Assembly: GCA_030141605.1 (NCBI GenBank)
Contig: JAQGDQ010000054.1
Location: forward strand, 312,001 to 372,000
Direction of reading: 5' to 3'
Source of the DNA: Tubiluchus corallicola
Lineage: Eukaryota > Priapulida > Priapulimorpha > Priapulimorphida > Tubiluchidae
DNA: 60,000 bases
The position numbers and the translations under genes are program-made. This document shows positions 1-28,600 of the stretch, piece by piece (positions within the stretch are counted from its first letter, which is position 1; every line of letters starts with the position of its first letter). The notes under the pieces are model-generated. The model saw nothing but the letters and a program-made list of their open reading frames with translations, did no database searches and was not told the origin of the DNA.

Positions 1-44
1 TGCCCATCATCATCATCATCATCATCATCATCGTCATCATCATC

Positions 45-76
<32 letters not shown>

Positions 77-154
77 CATGATCATCTCATCATCATCATC
101 ATCATCATCAGTAAATGCTAACAACTTGCTAATAACTTTTTATGTTTATTTTAG

Positions 155-14350
<14,196 letters not shown>

Positions 14351-14584
14351 ATGGCAGCACTTACCCCGATGCCATAGCAATGTAATTTTCGCATGTTGTT
14401 TTTATGTAAACTATTAATTTAAGCAAACACAGAAGTACATACGATTTTTATAGATCTATCAAACATTCAAACTACTATTCTTTTACAATATTGTTTACAA
14501 CTAGTTTTATCATTTAATTATTAATTATAATTATCTCTGTTATGAAGTGAATATTTTTCTCAAACTTTGTTTCATTTCAACTAA

Positions 14585-14590
14585 AATAAA
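14585..14590 (+). promoter_or_regulatory. Candidate polyadenylation signal, gene A
   Basis: AATAAA 235 nt after the stop codon of gene A, in an AT-rich stretch. Plausible but common by chance at this composition. Confidence 0.4.
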
Positions 14591-15490
14591 AATAATCATA
14601 CATGCATAAATGTTTATAACACATTTATTAATTATCATCATTGTCAATGTTCCTATTTACAGTTTTTACAGCACTTAATTTTTCTTTGACTTAAGTCAAT
14701 CGTATACCACTACTGCAAAATGAAAGTTTTCATTAGACCAACATTATCACAAACATATGTCACAAGTTTTTTTGCATAAATTATTTAATTATCTACAGTA
14801 CAAAAACTGACATTATTAATTTTACATAAAAACTGTTATTACAATCCACATTGTACTATGTTGCAAAGGACCTCTATGTCGTTATTGTGAACATTTAATC
14901 TCATAAAATACTTGTGTGAAATGTGCAGTTGTGCCGAACCATGCTGTTTACCTGTCATACAATGTGGCATAATTTGGTAGATAAAGTGCATCTTGCATCA
15001 GTGCATGGATTTACAGTCTCAAATTACAGCAACAGAATTAATTATTACTCTGACCACTTCTACTGTAGCTACTCGCCAACATACTTTACCTTACTAGTAC
15101 TGAAATTTCGTTTATAACAGGAGTCCATTCTTATATAAATGATGGAAATGCTACAATATTGTAAATTTAAGGAGTCCAATTCTTTTGTAAATTTAAGTCT
15201 AACAAAATACTGCAAGACTGTTAGGTAAAAAGCAATTACAAGCAGGTGCAATAATGAAAAAAAAGCAAAATTAATAAAGATGAAATGCATGCTTACTGCT
15301 AGGATATGCTAACTTAATGATATGCTTAATGATTTGGTACTTATGCAGTGATATGTAACCAAGACGTACCAGGTAGTGATATTTAAGGCACACTGCTAGT
15401 ACAATGTCATCAACAAAGGTAAGGTTAATTGGGACATTCCAAAAATAAATTTGACAATATGCTTGTCGTATTGTGTAAACTACACTGTTG

Positions 15491-15496
15491 TTTATT
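15491..15496 (-). promoter_or_regulatory. Candidate polyadenylation signal, gene B
   Basis: TTTATT on the + strand, that is AATAAA on the - strand, about 590 nt past the gene B stop. Other AT-rich candidates exist nearby. Confidence 0.3.
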
Positions 15497-16082
15497 AAAA
15501 ACAATTTTTATATTTCAAAATATGTTTCGAAACTACAAGAATCTTATTCGTGCCTTAAATGTAAAATTTAAATAATAAAAACTACAACAAAATAATAAGT
15601 GCGCTGATATGTTATGCTTAGCATGCAGTAACTGGCACACAAACACATAATTTCAGTGCAAACGTTTTTAACATGGCAACGCATTGCAAAATACGAAACA
15701 CCTGTTTCTATCATTTCTAATAGTAGGCAAGGTATTTTACATTATGAAAGACACGTGGTACTATTCATACAAAACAAATGGCTAAATAACTAACTATAAC
15801 TTATATTTAACAAACTATAAGTAATAATAAATGGACAACAGAAACATTTCCATCAAAACAGCAAACTAGTCACTTAGTTCTCTAATACTGGATCGCCGAG
15901 TAAGTTTATCATCATGCCACTGCATACACCTCAAGTTATGCAGTACTTAATCACTATCTGAAGCATTTTCTCTAAGCAATGATATGAGTAAAAAGCCCAA
16001 GTTTTGGGAAGAATGATGAACAACCGCTCAAAATTAGGCGAAGAATAACAAACAAGAAATTCGCTGTATACAGTTTTGCATG

Positions 16083-16643
16083 TCATACCATAAATTCACC
16101 TTCTTTCAAATTTGGTAATGTCACCCTGTTAGAATTACTCTGATTTTGTTTCACCCATATGCCATTTCCTTCTGGGGGTAACTTTGGACTGTCTGGGGGG
16201 CTCTGATCACTGCGGCTACCATTTGCTCCTATGAGTCCTAGTTTTGGATACGAATGAGTGCCAGAAGACAGCCGCCGAAATTTGCCCATAATACCTGTAC
16301 CGACAGAATGATTTGGTCGTTCCTTTTCTTTCTGCTTTTCCTGTCGTTCATCTACTAAGCTTTTCGTGTTTTTGTACTTAATCTTGAACATGGTTGGCTC
16401 ATCATGCCTTGTTGGAGATGGTACATTAGTTGATTCCGTAATGTCTGCTATTTCATCTTCATCACTCACTTGCAAAAGTCCCGTATTAGAGTCAATACTA
16501 CTGCTAGAGGAAGTTCTGGTGATGGGGATGTGCTCAGTGCGATCTATTGACAACTGAATTGGCATAAACGGTTGCTGCTGTCGTGAAACGCGTCTGGTCT
16601 TGTCTTCGGCAAGTAACCAATAAGTCAGCATTTTGCCTTTGCC
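16083..16643 (-). CDS. Gene B last exon: cyclase end and long C-terminal tail
   Basis: Opens [11 protein letters not shown] after a CTTCAG acceptor, then about 172 residues: a Ser run ([10 protein letters not shown]), an acidic patch (SDEDEIAD), a Lys/Glu stretch ([12 protein letters not shown]) and Pro-rich [12 protein letters not shown]. Stop TGA at 16083-16085. The chain ends GEFMV, which would fit a class II (hydrophobic-x-hydrophobic) PDZ ligand; inferred. No similarity to gene A's tail. Confidence 0.93.
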   Translation of the reverse strand, partial: GKGKMLTYWLLAEDKTRRVSRQQQPFMPIQLSIDRTEHIPITRTSSSSSIDSNTGLLQVSDEDEIADITESTNVPSPTRHDEPTMFKIKYKNTKSLVDERQEKQKEKERPNHSVGTGIMGKFRRLSSGTHSYPKLGLIGANGSRSDQSPPDSPKLPPEGNGIWVKQNQSNSNRVTLPNLKEGEFMV

Positions 16644-19600
16644 CTGAAGAAAGTTAAGAAATTTTTCAATATTAAATTAACAGCTTAAAATTATAAATTT
16701 AAATTTAAAACAAAACTTAAATTTCAAAATTCTTGACATTCAATTAAAAATAGACTTTAAATTAGGGTAATGCTGTAAAAAATGAAACACTCTAAGCAGT
16801 CAGTATGGTGCACTTCAAATAAATTTGCAAAGTTGTGCATTTCCTAGTATCCTTTTGTTGTGAACATTCTGCCACTTAACACATTTTAATCTTATAAGAA
16901 ATATCACTCAAGAAATTTATACAAAACTTTTAGCTGTTCATTTAGTTTCTTTGCTTACTTCATATTTTTTGATGTACAACAATTATTTGAAAAAAGCCTG
17001 GAATATGAGATTTGGCTAGTTCAGTATATCCAGAACATATAATTAGTTAATAAGGTAACCACAGTAATCATAGTAACAGTCAGCAATACGTTTACCTTCA
17101 TTTCTACCAATCCACGTTCTTTAATATAAAAACCACCGATTTTGTCTAATACTTCTTTTGTTGTTTGACTAATGTGGATTTTTAAAGCTGAAAAGCAGTA
17201 AAATTATGTAAAAAGATCACACCAATACCCAAAAGTTGCTACAGCTATTTTAAGATAGAGCTCTAGTCACACAGAAATAGTAAGACTTTCTTGTAGTATC
17301 ATTACACCAGACAAATACATGTGCTGATATTTCACGAACAGCTGTGCATTATGTTGTGAGAATCCCAATTATAACAAATTTACTCAAACAATACTTGCAG
17401 ATTAGTGCAACAAAAACATGAACGATGCTGAAGTTACAGATTACAACCTACTACCTGACGGTGATCTCAAAATGATACTTACTTAACTATTAGAAAAATA
17501 ATCAAAAATGTTTTTCTTACTTTTCCTATATTACTGTTAGCTGAAATAACACAATGCTAGGCATTTACCATCTAATAACTTTACTGGAACATTAATAAAA
17601 TTTACAACTGGGCATATATACTAGAAAAAACACACACAAGTCTGTTATTATCATCTAAATGTCCATATGTCCACACATACATTATGGCTACAGTACAGAT
17701 GATCACAGATTTAAAAGTTCACTGATAAGATGGCACTGATGGATTAAGATCTACTAAATTTAAGTTCCATGATTTAATTCTGAACTATATATTACTTAAA
17801 TGAAAAAGAAAAATCCAGTGGCCACAGATATATTTTTAATAAATGTCAACTCAAACTCAAACACAAACTTGCTCAAATATAAAGAACAGATTCTCCAAAA
17901 GCAAATTCTTATAAGTAGCTAACAGTTACAATCAAATCAGAGATAAACAGAAAATGAAACTAAAGCCGCTGACGAAGAACCACCTGTAAATAAATTGATT
18001 ACCTTCACCATTCGACTCCATTCTTGATGCAGTATTTACAGTGTCACCAAATAAACAAAACCTTGGCATTTTATGACCCACAACACCAGCTACTACCGAT
18101 CCTGCAAATGATGTTTAGTGCAAAATTATTTATTATTAACAGATGAAATGCAAAAATGCAACAATTCTTGGCAAACATTATTGAAACACATCCTATTACT
18201 TCAAAATACTATGATAACTCATACGTTTCTTTAAATACCTCAAAATGCTAACCTGAATGGATGCCTATTCTAAGCTTGAGAGTATCATCAGGGCGATGGT
18301 GAATCTTGAAAGTTTTAATTTTCCTCAATAGATGGAGTGCCATTGATGCAATCTCTCCAGCATGATTGTCACCATTTCGGATCGGAAGTCCGCTAACGAC
18401 CATATAGGCGTCACCTGGGCAAATTCAGTTACAAAAATAAGAGAACAACTGACATCATTAATAAAAATGTGAACTAACTATGTGTGATGCAAGTAACAAT
18501 TACTGAAACTGTAAAGTTGTGTTTAAAACCAAGGTATGAAATGCACCATCAAAGTGCACATGAGCGATTACTTTCAAACTTTAACTAATTAATGATTATC
18601 ATCAATTTATCACACTATTCATAACAAATAAAAAATAAAAAATGCTAATATGTTTACCTATAGTTTCAACTTTGTACACTTGGTAATGTTCAATGATAGA
18701 ATCAAAGGCAGAATACAAATCATTTAACAGTTCAACAACCTAAAAAATAAATAATATTTACAGCTATGAAAAATTAGCAGAATTAAGTGGCACAGTTGCA
18801 TAGAAAACTATTAATTATTAAACAAAATTGATGACGAGTGAAACACTTAATGATGCCACAGCTTAATGACTTTACATTAATTGAACAGACCCTTATCAAG
18901 CTTATTTGAAGAGCAGTATACTGTTCTCCATGGAATTGTTAAAGGACTCAGGAGATGTAGACTTATTAAACATGCACGATGAATTTCAATGGCAAAATTT
19001 GCTGATTAGTTATTTTCAATAGCAATTTTCTAATGACGTATAAAACTGTGCAAGTCATTAAAAGCATGCAGGCTGAGTAAATTTAGCCAAATTAATCTGC
19101 TGCTGAAACATTTTCTTAATATCCGTTACAGCAAGTAACAAGTAACATTCGTGGAAACGCAAATTGGTGTTTTTGTTCAGTCAGAAACCTTTCAGGAAAC
19201 TCACATTTGCTGTTAATATCTGCAGCAAAAATGATAATCAACTAAATGTTTGTGCAGTTTTAGTAAAATGCATGCAATGCTATTGATCCTGAAATAGATG
19301 ATGCAGTTAATGAACACTGATCTTGCACAAACATTGAGACAAAAAAGCTGCAGGTGAGATAATTCAGTACATAGCACCAGTTTTGTTTGATCAGCAAGTT
19401 ATTTTGGGATATATGAATAACAAAATGTTCAGATTACTGAATAAACATCAATCTAGTAAGTATTCAAGGAAATCTATTCGTGTTATGTCGCATCTGGAAA
19501 AATTGTAACTTGGAATCTGTCGCATGTTGTCGCCAGCATCTTTACTACTAATCTGCAATCAATATGCTGGCATATTCTAGTTTACATGCAAAATCAATAA

Positions 19601-22600
19601 TAGCTCATTACCATTAGTAATTATCACATAAAAATTACCACATGTAATATGTGCAGTGATTACACAAGATTGTGTAGATTACCAGCTGCTCTTACCTGCA
19701 TTGGAGTGCTTTCTGCAGAGAGAGAGGTGAAACCCACAATATCAGAGAAGTAAATTGTTGTTGCATCAAATGCTTCTGCATCGACTGGTCTGCCCATCTT
19801 TAGCTGTTCAGCAACTGGCCTATCATTGAAAATATCAATTGTTTATTTTAATGGACAATGATGAATTATTCACAATTAGTGAAAGCGAGACATGTTTAAA
19901 TTTAAAAGCAGTAAATAAACAACAAAAAAGTAATAAGTTAAAAGACCTTTTTGTTTAAAAAACAAGGACAAATAGTTCTTAAGTGAATTTCCTCTAATTC
20001 ACTTTATGCTGGCTGTATAGTGAGTCAGCAAATGCAGTATAAAATTATTTGCTTCTAAATGGAATGCATTTTACAGAAATAAATTTTATTATTACTTTGG
20101 TAACATCCTATATAACAAGTCATCTGTTTTCTTTTTCTCCTCAAAAAGCTGTTGTGTCCTCTCTAACACTAAACCTTCCAAGTTCTGCGAATATTTCTCC
20201 ATAAGATCTAGCATGTTGTCGAAGATATTTGGTTTTCTGCAAAAAGAGATAATCGATGTCGACAAACAGTAAGTTGCAGGACTTGCTTCTCACAACAGGA
20301 TACTGTACATTAAGATTTTGCACAACTCAATTATCATTTATGCAGACTTATGATGAATCATAGCCCAAGAAGTTTGCATTTCCAAAATGACGAAGACAAA
20401 GTAAACTGATTCTAAAATTTATTATTTGCACATTTTTACTAAATTAGTGTTCTAGTTAATTTGAAAAGCTGATAAGATAAACTTTGTGGCAAGGTTCATA
20501 ACTAAGCGGATAATAACGCTGTCACAAGTTATATATATATTATGAGAGAGTGCTTGCCTATCCACCCAGTTATGAATCTTATAATATATATATATTTCCA
20601 GTCATACCACAAACATGGGCCTGTTTTTGAGTGCTTTTTAGCATACAGTATTCTGAAGTGTATAAAAAATATGGTACTTAACTTGTGATTACTACTATAC
20701 TGGTCTCCACATAACCATTCATGCAACAAATGAGCTCAAAAATAAGCACACTGCTCTATAAAACTTTAGAACTCTGGCTATGTACTTACAGGCCGGCCTG
20801 CATTTGTTTTAATTTGATTTTAACGACTTTGAAATCAGGCCTTGTGTCAGGATCTTCACTCCAGCATTCATGCATGCAGTCAACTATGTATTTGGAAGAA
20901 GTCAGGTTGGCCGTAGGCGGTCGAAACACCGGTTGAACTTTCATGTCTACTTGATCGATCACAGATATTTGTGGACCATTCTTCACCTTCTCAACGATAT
21001 CTAAGAAAGGAAAAGGAAAAAGGTAAACAAATCAAATAATTAAACAAGCAGCAAACAATTAAACAATAAGGTACTGATTAAACAAAAAGATAGATAGACA
21101 GACAGGCAGACAAACACTGATCAAACAGTGACATATCAATCACATACAGAACAGTAGTGATAGTATTTATAACAAAGAAGTTTATGGCAAATTTAACTCA
21201 TAATTAATACAGCACATAAAAACATATCACAGCTAATAAATCAGGTAGCAGAAACAATGTGCATTAGTTTTATCTTCTTATAATCACGATATTACAAGAA
21301 AAATCGCTTGAAAATTACCCCACTGATGTTACAGATGCTTATGTGTAAACACCAAAAATCTTAGGTCACTCCCTTGGATATGTTTAAACATTTGTACTAA
21401 AGCCTTAATTCAACAAGCCCAAAAACAAGTGCTGGAAAAAATTCTTGTTTCGTTATTATTAAAATTTACAGCAAGTGCATTGACCATTTTCACTGCAAAC
21501 TAGGGGAAGGCATTTCCTGTAATAGCTAATACTGGTTTTCACTTCTTTATGGGGGGGCACTTGGTCCCAGCACTTAATTTTTTTTATCTTTAGTTGCTTT
21601 GCATCAAATAGCTCTGTGCGGCCATTACACCCTTTCTCTTTAAAGGAATTCTAGATACCGTAATCTAGAGAATTAACTTCCATTTTTTCTTGGTAGTGTT
21701 TTATTTTCTGAGCTGAATATCATGACGTAAAAACTGGTTGATTTCAATATTATTTTGCTGCCCTGTATTGAGTGCTTTACACATCAATATCACTGTTTTC
21801 CAGGTGACAAATATAGGTGACATTGTTCCGGCATTTAATTTTTTAACAAGCAAAATTTTTTTAGCCATAACTTAAAAACAACTAAAAGTATAAACCTGTA
21901 ACTCTGAAAACTAACTGTTAATGCACTGTAATATCATACCATGAAATTTTAACTTTGTAGGGAACTTGCTTCTAATAATGTAGTTTAAACTTTGGCACAT
22001 TTTTTCTGTGCCACACAATATATGTTAAGTATAGAAAGTGTATTTCTTTAACCGTATTTATTAATGTTTCCATTGGATATACAGAAAGCAATTTCATTTC
22101 TAGTTAATGTTCCACTTGTGTAGCTATATAATACGAAAATTTTGATGGCTTTGTTAGGTAAAAGTAAAAATGTATATTCTATAGGCTTGCACTTACCCTT
22201 ATAAGACATATCACAGTTGCCAAATGGTCCGTTGTGGCCTATAATTTCATACAGAATAATACCAAAGGAATAGACGTCCCCCTTTTGTGTTCCTCTGGCA
22301 GGTGGGTTCAAGTCTCGAAGCAACTCTGGTGATCTCCATAACATACCTGATTTGAAAGGTGACCATACAGCAAAAACATATTAACAGCAGGTGCACTTTA
22401 ATAAAATACAGTACATCAGATGATTCTTTTAAAGATATTTTGACAAAAAAGTATGGCTACCTTAGCTACACCATAGCATAAAGAACAGTAATGGGAAAAA
22501 TGAAGCGTCTTTCGTATTAGCAAGTGCACACCACCGCCACACAAGAATCAAATTTCAATTTTCACACATGCAGCAACTTCATACAGCAATTTAAGGTTTG

Positions 22601-25600
22601 CAGATCACCTGGCTTCGTTTGTCATCATTACCAACCACAACATAATTAGTAGTACTACTCTCAATAATACAGTGGCATTCATGAGTCTCACAATGTACAT
22701 TAAACTAAAGGGTATTAAAATTTCCAAAATTTAAGCACTTTTCGGTGCTATTGAGTTTTTTCATGTGTACAAAGAATATATTAACATATAAATCATAGTA
22801 AACTGTAGTAGCAGCATAAGAAAGCTTAGTAGCATCCAAAAATTATGTTAACTTTTATTTTTTGTCTTAATTTTTTGATAATTTGAGTTTCACAACCAAA
22901 ACAGCAAAAATTTCTGAAGCACAATTTGCCCCCTGGGCATACCGGGGGTAAGGTAATCCCCAGACCTTCTACAATTTACATCTATTTTTACCTGAAATGG
23001 CTGGTCTGAAAAATGCTATTAAGCATAACACTTACGTTTGTAATAGGCATTGGAATCGATTATTTCCTCGGCTCCCGCCAAAAACTCGTGCAGACCGTAG
23101 TCGCGTATTTGTAGCACCCAGCGATTGTCAATGACACAGTTGGATGATTTAAGATTACCATGTGATATCACCTCACTGTCATGGAGATAAATCATGCCCT
23201 AGACAAATACAAAATTGAAAAGATTGAAAAGCTAAGCTAAGACATTGTGATCGTTAAGGCAGTACAGAAGCAAATGCAGTCTATACCTACAAACCTGTTA
23301 ATTTATTATACCACATGTGCATTAATAAGACCATTGGGTGTAAGGTTTGTGAAAAGGTTTAATGGAGATTTTTCATGGTTATTAAAGGTTATTTCGTAAA
23401 AATGGACTACAGATAGTAAAAAAATTAACATTCATTGTCAGATTTCTGACAGTTAAGCCTTTTCACAATTCCAACAATTGATGATGATCATGAAAAAGTC
23501 AAAGGTTAAGTGAACCTAACAATGTTATCTGAACCAAACAACGCATTTATTTACACATGACAACATCTGGAGGTCCATGTTGTTGTATCACTAACAGTTC
23601 TTGGAGTTAATTTTTGCTTCATTTATTTAAATTACATGGATTGTTGTTGCTATTTTGCTTGTTGTTTTCAGATAAGAATAACATGTTAATTTAAAACTAT
23701 ATACGTTTAGTATTATAATAAAAATAACCGCGTGTTTCACCCAATTCACCTACATGTAGCTACCTGCATAAAGTCAGGTAACCATTGTAGTTAAGTGAGA
23801 CGTGCTGGGTTCAATTAACCTTTAACCTACAACAAATGTGCGTGGGCCTAGCGAAACTGTGAAAAGGCTTACTGCTCCTACATAGATTCTCAGATTATCT
23901 GTTAAAAAGTACTACTCAGCAAAAGGAGCAGCACAAACAAACAAACAAAAGAAACAAACAAAAGCAGCAAAGTTAATGTTACCCTCTATTCATTCGATTA
24001 ATGTACAAAATTATGATTTAAACTGGACATTAGGAAGGAAAAATTAGAATAAAGAGAAAATTTTGTCATAACTGCGAACCTTGATAAGATCTTGAACCAG
24101 TGAAGCCACAAACATGTTATCCAGGTTTATGTCAGGGTTGTTTAAGATATCCTAAAAGAAAAAAAAATGCATCGTACATAAAAAGTCCAAGCTAGTCCAT
24201 GTGCTAATTAAGTTTGTAATCTATTCAATATTATTAGGTGGCAGGTAGATTTAAATTGCCAACTAACGAAATGTTGAGCTTTTTCATTGTTTTACTTGCG
24301 AGATTTTTAATTAGTGCTAATTGGTGAACTTTAATAATAGTAATGCTTAGAAGAATTATAATCGTTAGACATAAAGTCATAAAGGCATAAAGTCCAGTAT
24401 GTTAACAATAACAATAATAGCTTAACAAATAACAAAACTACCTGTGGTGTCAGTGCAGGTCTACTATTCTAGAAATTTTTAATACAGTTTTGAATGAAGT
24501 ATATTAGCAATTTTATGGACAAACAGACTGAGAACTAAAAACACTGAAAAAGTACTTAAAGGTTTTAAATATTAAGAGTATAACCATAGGCACTTGGCGT
24601 GTGACTGCATAGATTGTTACCTGCTGTTTAATGAGTTGTTTAAATAACCCTTTCACTATGAGCAAAGCAAACACACACAACAAACATGGATTTAAATGAG
24701 GAAATGATCTTAAAATTATGATACGTTGACGTCACAAAATTCCACTAGTCAATGCTCAGCCTTGAAAATACTTTTTAATTCAATTATCATACTGAGCAAT
24801 CAGGGGTTCAGAAATTTACGTGGGTTTACATCAGTAAAAACACAATTGTTCGTGTACTGTTTTATAAAAGGCTATGTTGTCAATTTTGTCTACAAGCTAT
24901 ATAAATGTCTGTGTCACGCAAACATGTTTACAGAACATGTGACATAGAATGACAACTGTATTGATGCTTTCCATCCGTCATTCAATAATACATGCTTTCC
25001 TTTCAAAATCCCACAGCTTTTCAAATAATAACGCGCTGATTGCAACATGCATAAGGCCACCGTGTTGTTGAAGTGTTTACACAAATTCCCAGCCATAATC
25101 GATATCTTGAATCTGCTTTTGAACAAATGCTTAAACTGCTACTTATCAAGTAAATGGAAGTCTCTTATTTCCTGCGCTATTGTTTGCTGTTTTTTTTACT
25201 AACTGGCTTCTTTGAGAAAGTTGTGGCTTCTCCATGAGTAGCAGGTGCAGTAACATTAGAACCTTTGCGGTGAATTTACATTACAATAAATTTCAATAGG
25301 TAGACACAACTTGATAAAATATCAGAAAATATCAGTGGCTTTTTAAGACTAATCGATTAATGGGAATCTCGCACTCAAAGTTGCAAACCGTTAATACCTG
25401 TGACACTCATCAACGTCTTTCCAGCCCACGTGACCACCTGAGGCACTAATCTGCAGCTTTTGAACACCTGTGACACACAGAGAAACTCATCGGAAGCTTT
25501 CCAAGATCTGCGCCCATTGCATGATCATGGTAATTCAAGACGTTTACCTACGGACCATGGTTTTTTGAACACCTCTGACTCATACAGAAACTGATCGAAC

Positions 25601-28600
25601 ATTTTACAGAACCTGTGACCTGAGACAGTGATCATGGTGTTTCTTAAGACCCTTTTTCCTATAAAACAGAGATCCACAGTCCGACAACATATGTGACTCA
25701 CAAAGAAAGTGACTGAAGTTTCCCAAGACCTGCGACCCACAGGGACAGTGATCTATAATTTTTCAATGACCTCTTGCCCTCTGAAACATTAATACCAGGT
25801 TTTTCAACCCATTAGACCTATAATCCAGTAAAACATTGGTCCTTATCAACTTGACATCAAGACTTGTGGCACGCAGAGACAATAATCTGTATTAAGACCT
25901 GTGAGTCGTGATCCAATGCAATACTGAAATTTGGTTTTTCGAGATCTGTGACCCACAGATACATGATTCAGTGTGCTTTTTGAAACTGTGACCCACTGAT
26001 CTGTGTTTTCAGCTGGCTTATAATCCGTCCGGTTGGCGACAGTTATCAGTTTTTTTAATCAAAATTGTCCCGCTGCCTCATGGTTACGTTTTCAATTAAG
26101 TATGTACAGTGCATATACAAAAAAGTGAAATTCTAGTACACTCAAATTCATCACTTGTGACGAACTTTAGCAAAAATTTACAAACGAACTCATTACTCAT
26201 CTTTGTTTAATTACGTGCCTAGTTTACATATAAGAGCCTAGTAAAAGTTTAAGTAAGGCTTTAAAAAATTAACATAACACTCTTGTAAAAGTAATGACTG
26301 GGAGTCGTTGCTATCAATTCATTTATTTAATTTGAGAGTGATTTGTGCTATTGGTACTACATGTAAATGGTACGTTTGCAAATGTTAAGGCTTGCCTTTT
26401 CAGTTTTGCTTTACTCTCTCAATCTTTTTGAACAGAGCAAACACAACGGCGCCTGGCCCGATTTTCTGTTTCTCGACTTGTAACCTTTTTAACATGGAAA
26501 AATATCCACGTGATCAATGACAGATTTTAACTCTGGCGCACGTGATTAGTGTCTAAGAAATGTAGTCTTTGTTTGAGAAAAAACGAATTATCGGGTTTTG
26601 TACGTTGACAACAGTTTCCCTGCGTGTTCTATGTATCCGCGACTTTACAAAATCAATCAAACATCATTACAGGAAAAACTAACTTCCTGCCAAGGCTAAT
26701 CTGAAAAATGATTTCTATAGCCTCCCCATTTCCTAGTTTTAATGTTTACCTCTAGCACAGAAAGAGGAACGGAAACGGCATTGCGTTTCGTGAGCGCTAC
26801 AAAGCCAGGGATTTGCCAGGCTTCCCTTGATTGCTATCCGAAGCCCTAAAATTATGCTGTGCCAGAGTCATTTATGTCCTCACAAAGAGCACAAAAGAGA
26901 TTAGGTGTTTACGACTTAAACATCTTCAAAGCTCGACTGTGTCATTTAGGACAGTAGGAGAGATGTTTTATAGGCTGAAACGAGCAAATAACAAGCGTAA
27001 TGTCACTTAGATTGGCTGGATATTGCCAAGCCACGCAAGTTTACAGTTTTAAATGAGACACTGCATAGTTACGGCTGCACTAAAGGATTAGTTGAATTAA
27101 TGTTAAGAAATTGTACTCAGAGCGAATAAAAAGCTGCATAAAATTCGTCACTACTTCGAATGTGTATTCCAAGCATTTGTAAAGCTGATAGCCTTTGTAC
27201 AGTAGTACGTAGTACCTATAGTACCTTAGTACTGTAGTCGAGTCTTTAGTTGCTTTCATTATGCACTGCAGAAATAAATTATTAGCTATCTCTATCACAG
27301 TATTAAATAATGGTGTACCTTCTTTTTGTACACTTTTTTCTTTTGTTATCTTTATTTCTTTTTTCTTTTAAAGACCTACCACGACTAAGCTGCAGTAATT
27401 CTTCAATAAAATAACAAATACGCAAATAAGTAAATACACAAGTAAGCAAGCAAACAAATAAACAAACAAATATACTCTTCTATACTCATCATTAGCTGTT
27501 CCTTGAATTTTGATTATACATGCAATCCAAAAATTTTCATTGACACTTCTGAGATATAACACAATTTATCGACTTTTAGACGCGATCAATTACAGAAGTA
27601 ACATGTGTAGAGCATATAGTAAGCGTCATACGTAGCATAACTATCACGTTCTACTATTAATAATATGTTACAGCAAAATCGTTGATGAGCAAAACCGACT
27701 TAGTCTTACAAAATGTACTTCATTTACAAAATAACGTTGGTAAGCCAAATGATAAAGAGATCAACAAACTGCGTCGAGGAATCGCTTCGCACAACTTACT
27801 AGCACACTCATCGGAAGATCTTTATTGCTAATAAACTAGTACAAAGCAAACATATCTCGTCATTTAATCAAATAACATCAAGGCTGGCCAGTTTTACGAC
27901 AAGTGGAAAAACTTCGTCAAATCGGTTTATACACTAAACTCTTTTGGTGGTGTGACAGATTTACACAGACTAAAAGCCGTTAGATGGATAAAATATATGC
28001 GGTAATTTTACAAGAGGCATGCGACAGAAACTGAGGTGCTTTATTCGAAGTAGTAGCTACTTCTAAATAGATAATGGCATGTGACGAATGAGTTCAGTTT
28101 AATTTACCTCATTTGACCGGTCTAACGAATTTTAATCAAGGTACGCTAATCAACTACGTCTACTGCAAATGCTGATGATGTAACTGTTGCTATTTTAACA
28201 CTCTGATTAAATTTATAGGTTTACAACGTCTTCCGCCAGTTGATGATTTATTTCATTTTTTCTTACATGGAATCTAAGTAATTGTATTTTGTATTTTGTA
28301 ATGCACTTGTAGATTCTTTCATACACCACGGCACACAGCAAACTGGAAGGGAGCGTTCAACTCGATGTTGTGGCATGACCAGAGCCTAGTTCACTATAAA
28401 GGACCTCCCTCTAAGATGAATCACTTAGCTGACAGTGGTATCTAAGCCATGTTTGGATGGGATTTCGTCTTTCCAGGTTCTACTTCCTGTACGAGGTAAA
28501 CAGCCAGGATCAGTATGGCACATAAAAGCACCCAAAGCGAGTATTGAACCCAAGCAGCCTGGAGCTTTTTGTGCAAAGTATGCACGCCTAATCATTCTGC

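Larger units (their letters stand above)
14351..16082. other. Convergent intergenic region / 3'UTRs
   Basis: 1.7 kb between the two stop codons. AT-rich, no coding signal or clear repeat seen. Must hold both 3'UTRs. Confidence 0.7.

Noticed and set aside
27880-27892. CAAGGCTGGCCAG as a second hAT end
   Set aside because: Shares only 10 nt with the element at 397; no inverted partner or target duplication seen.
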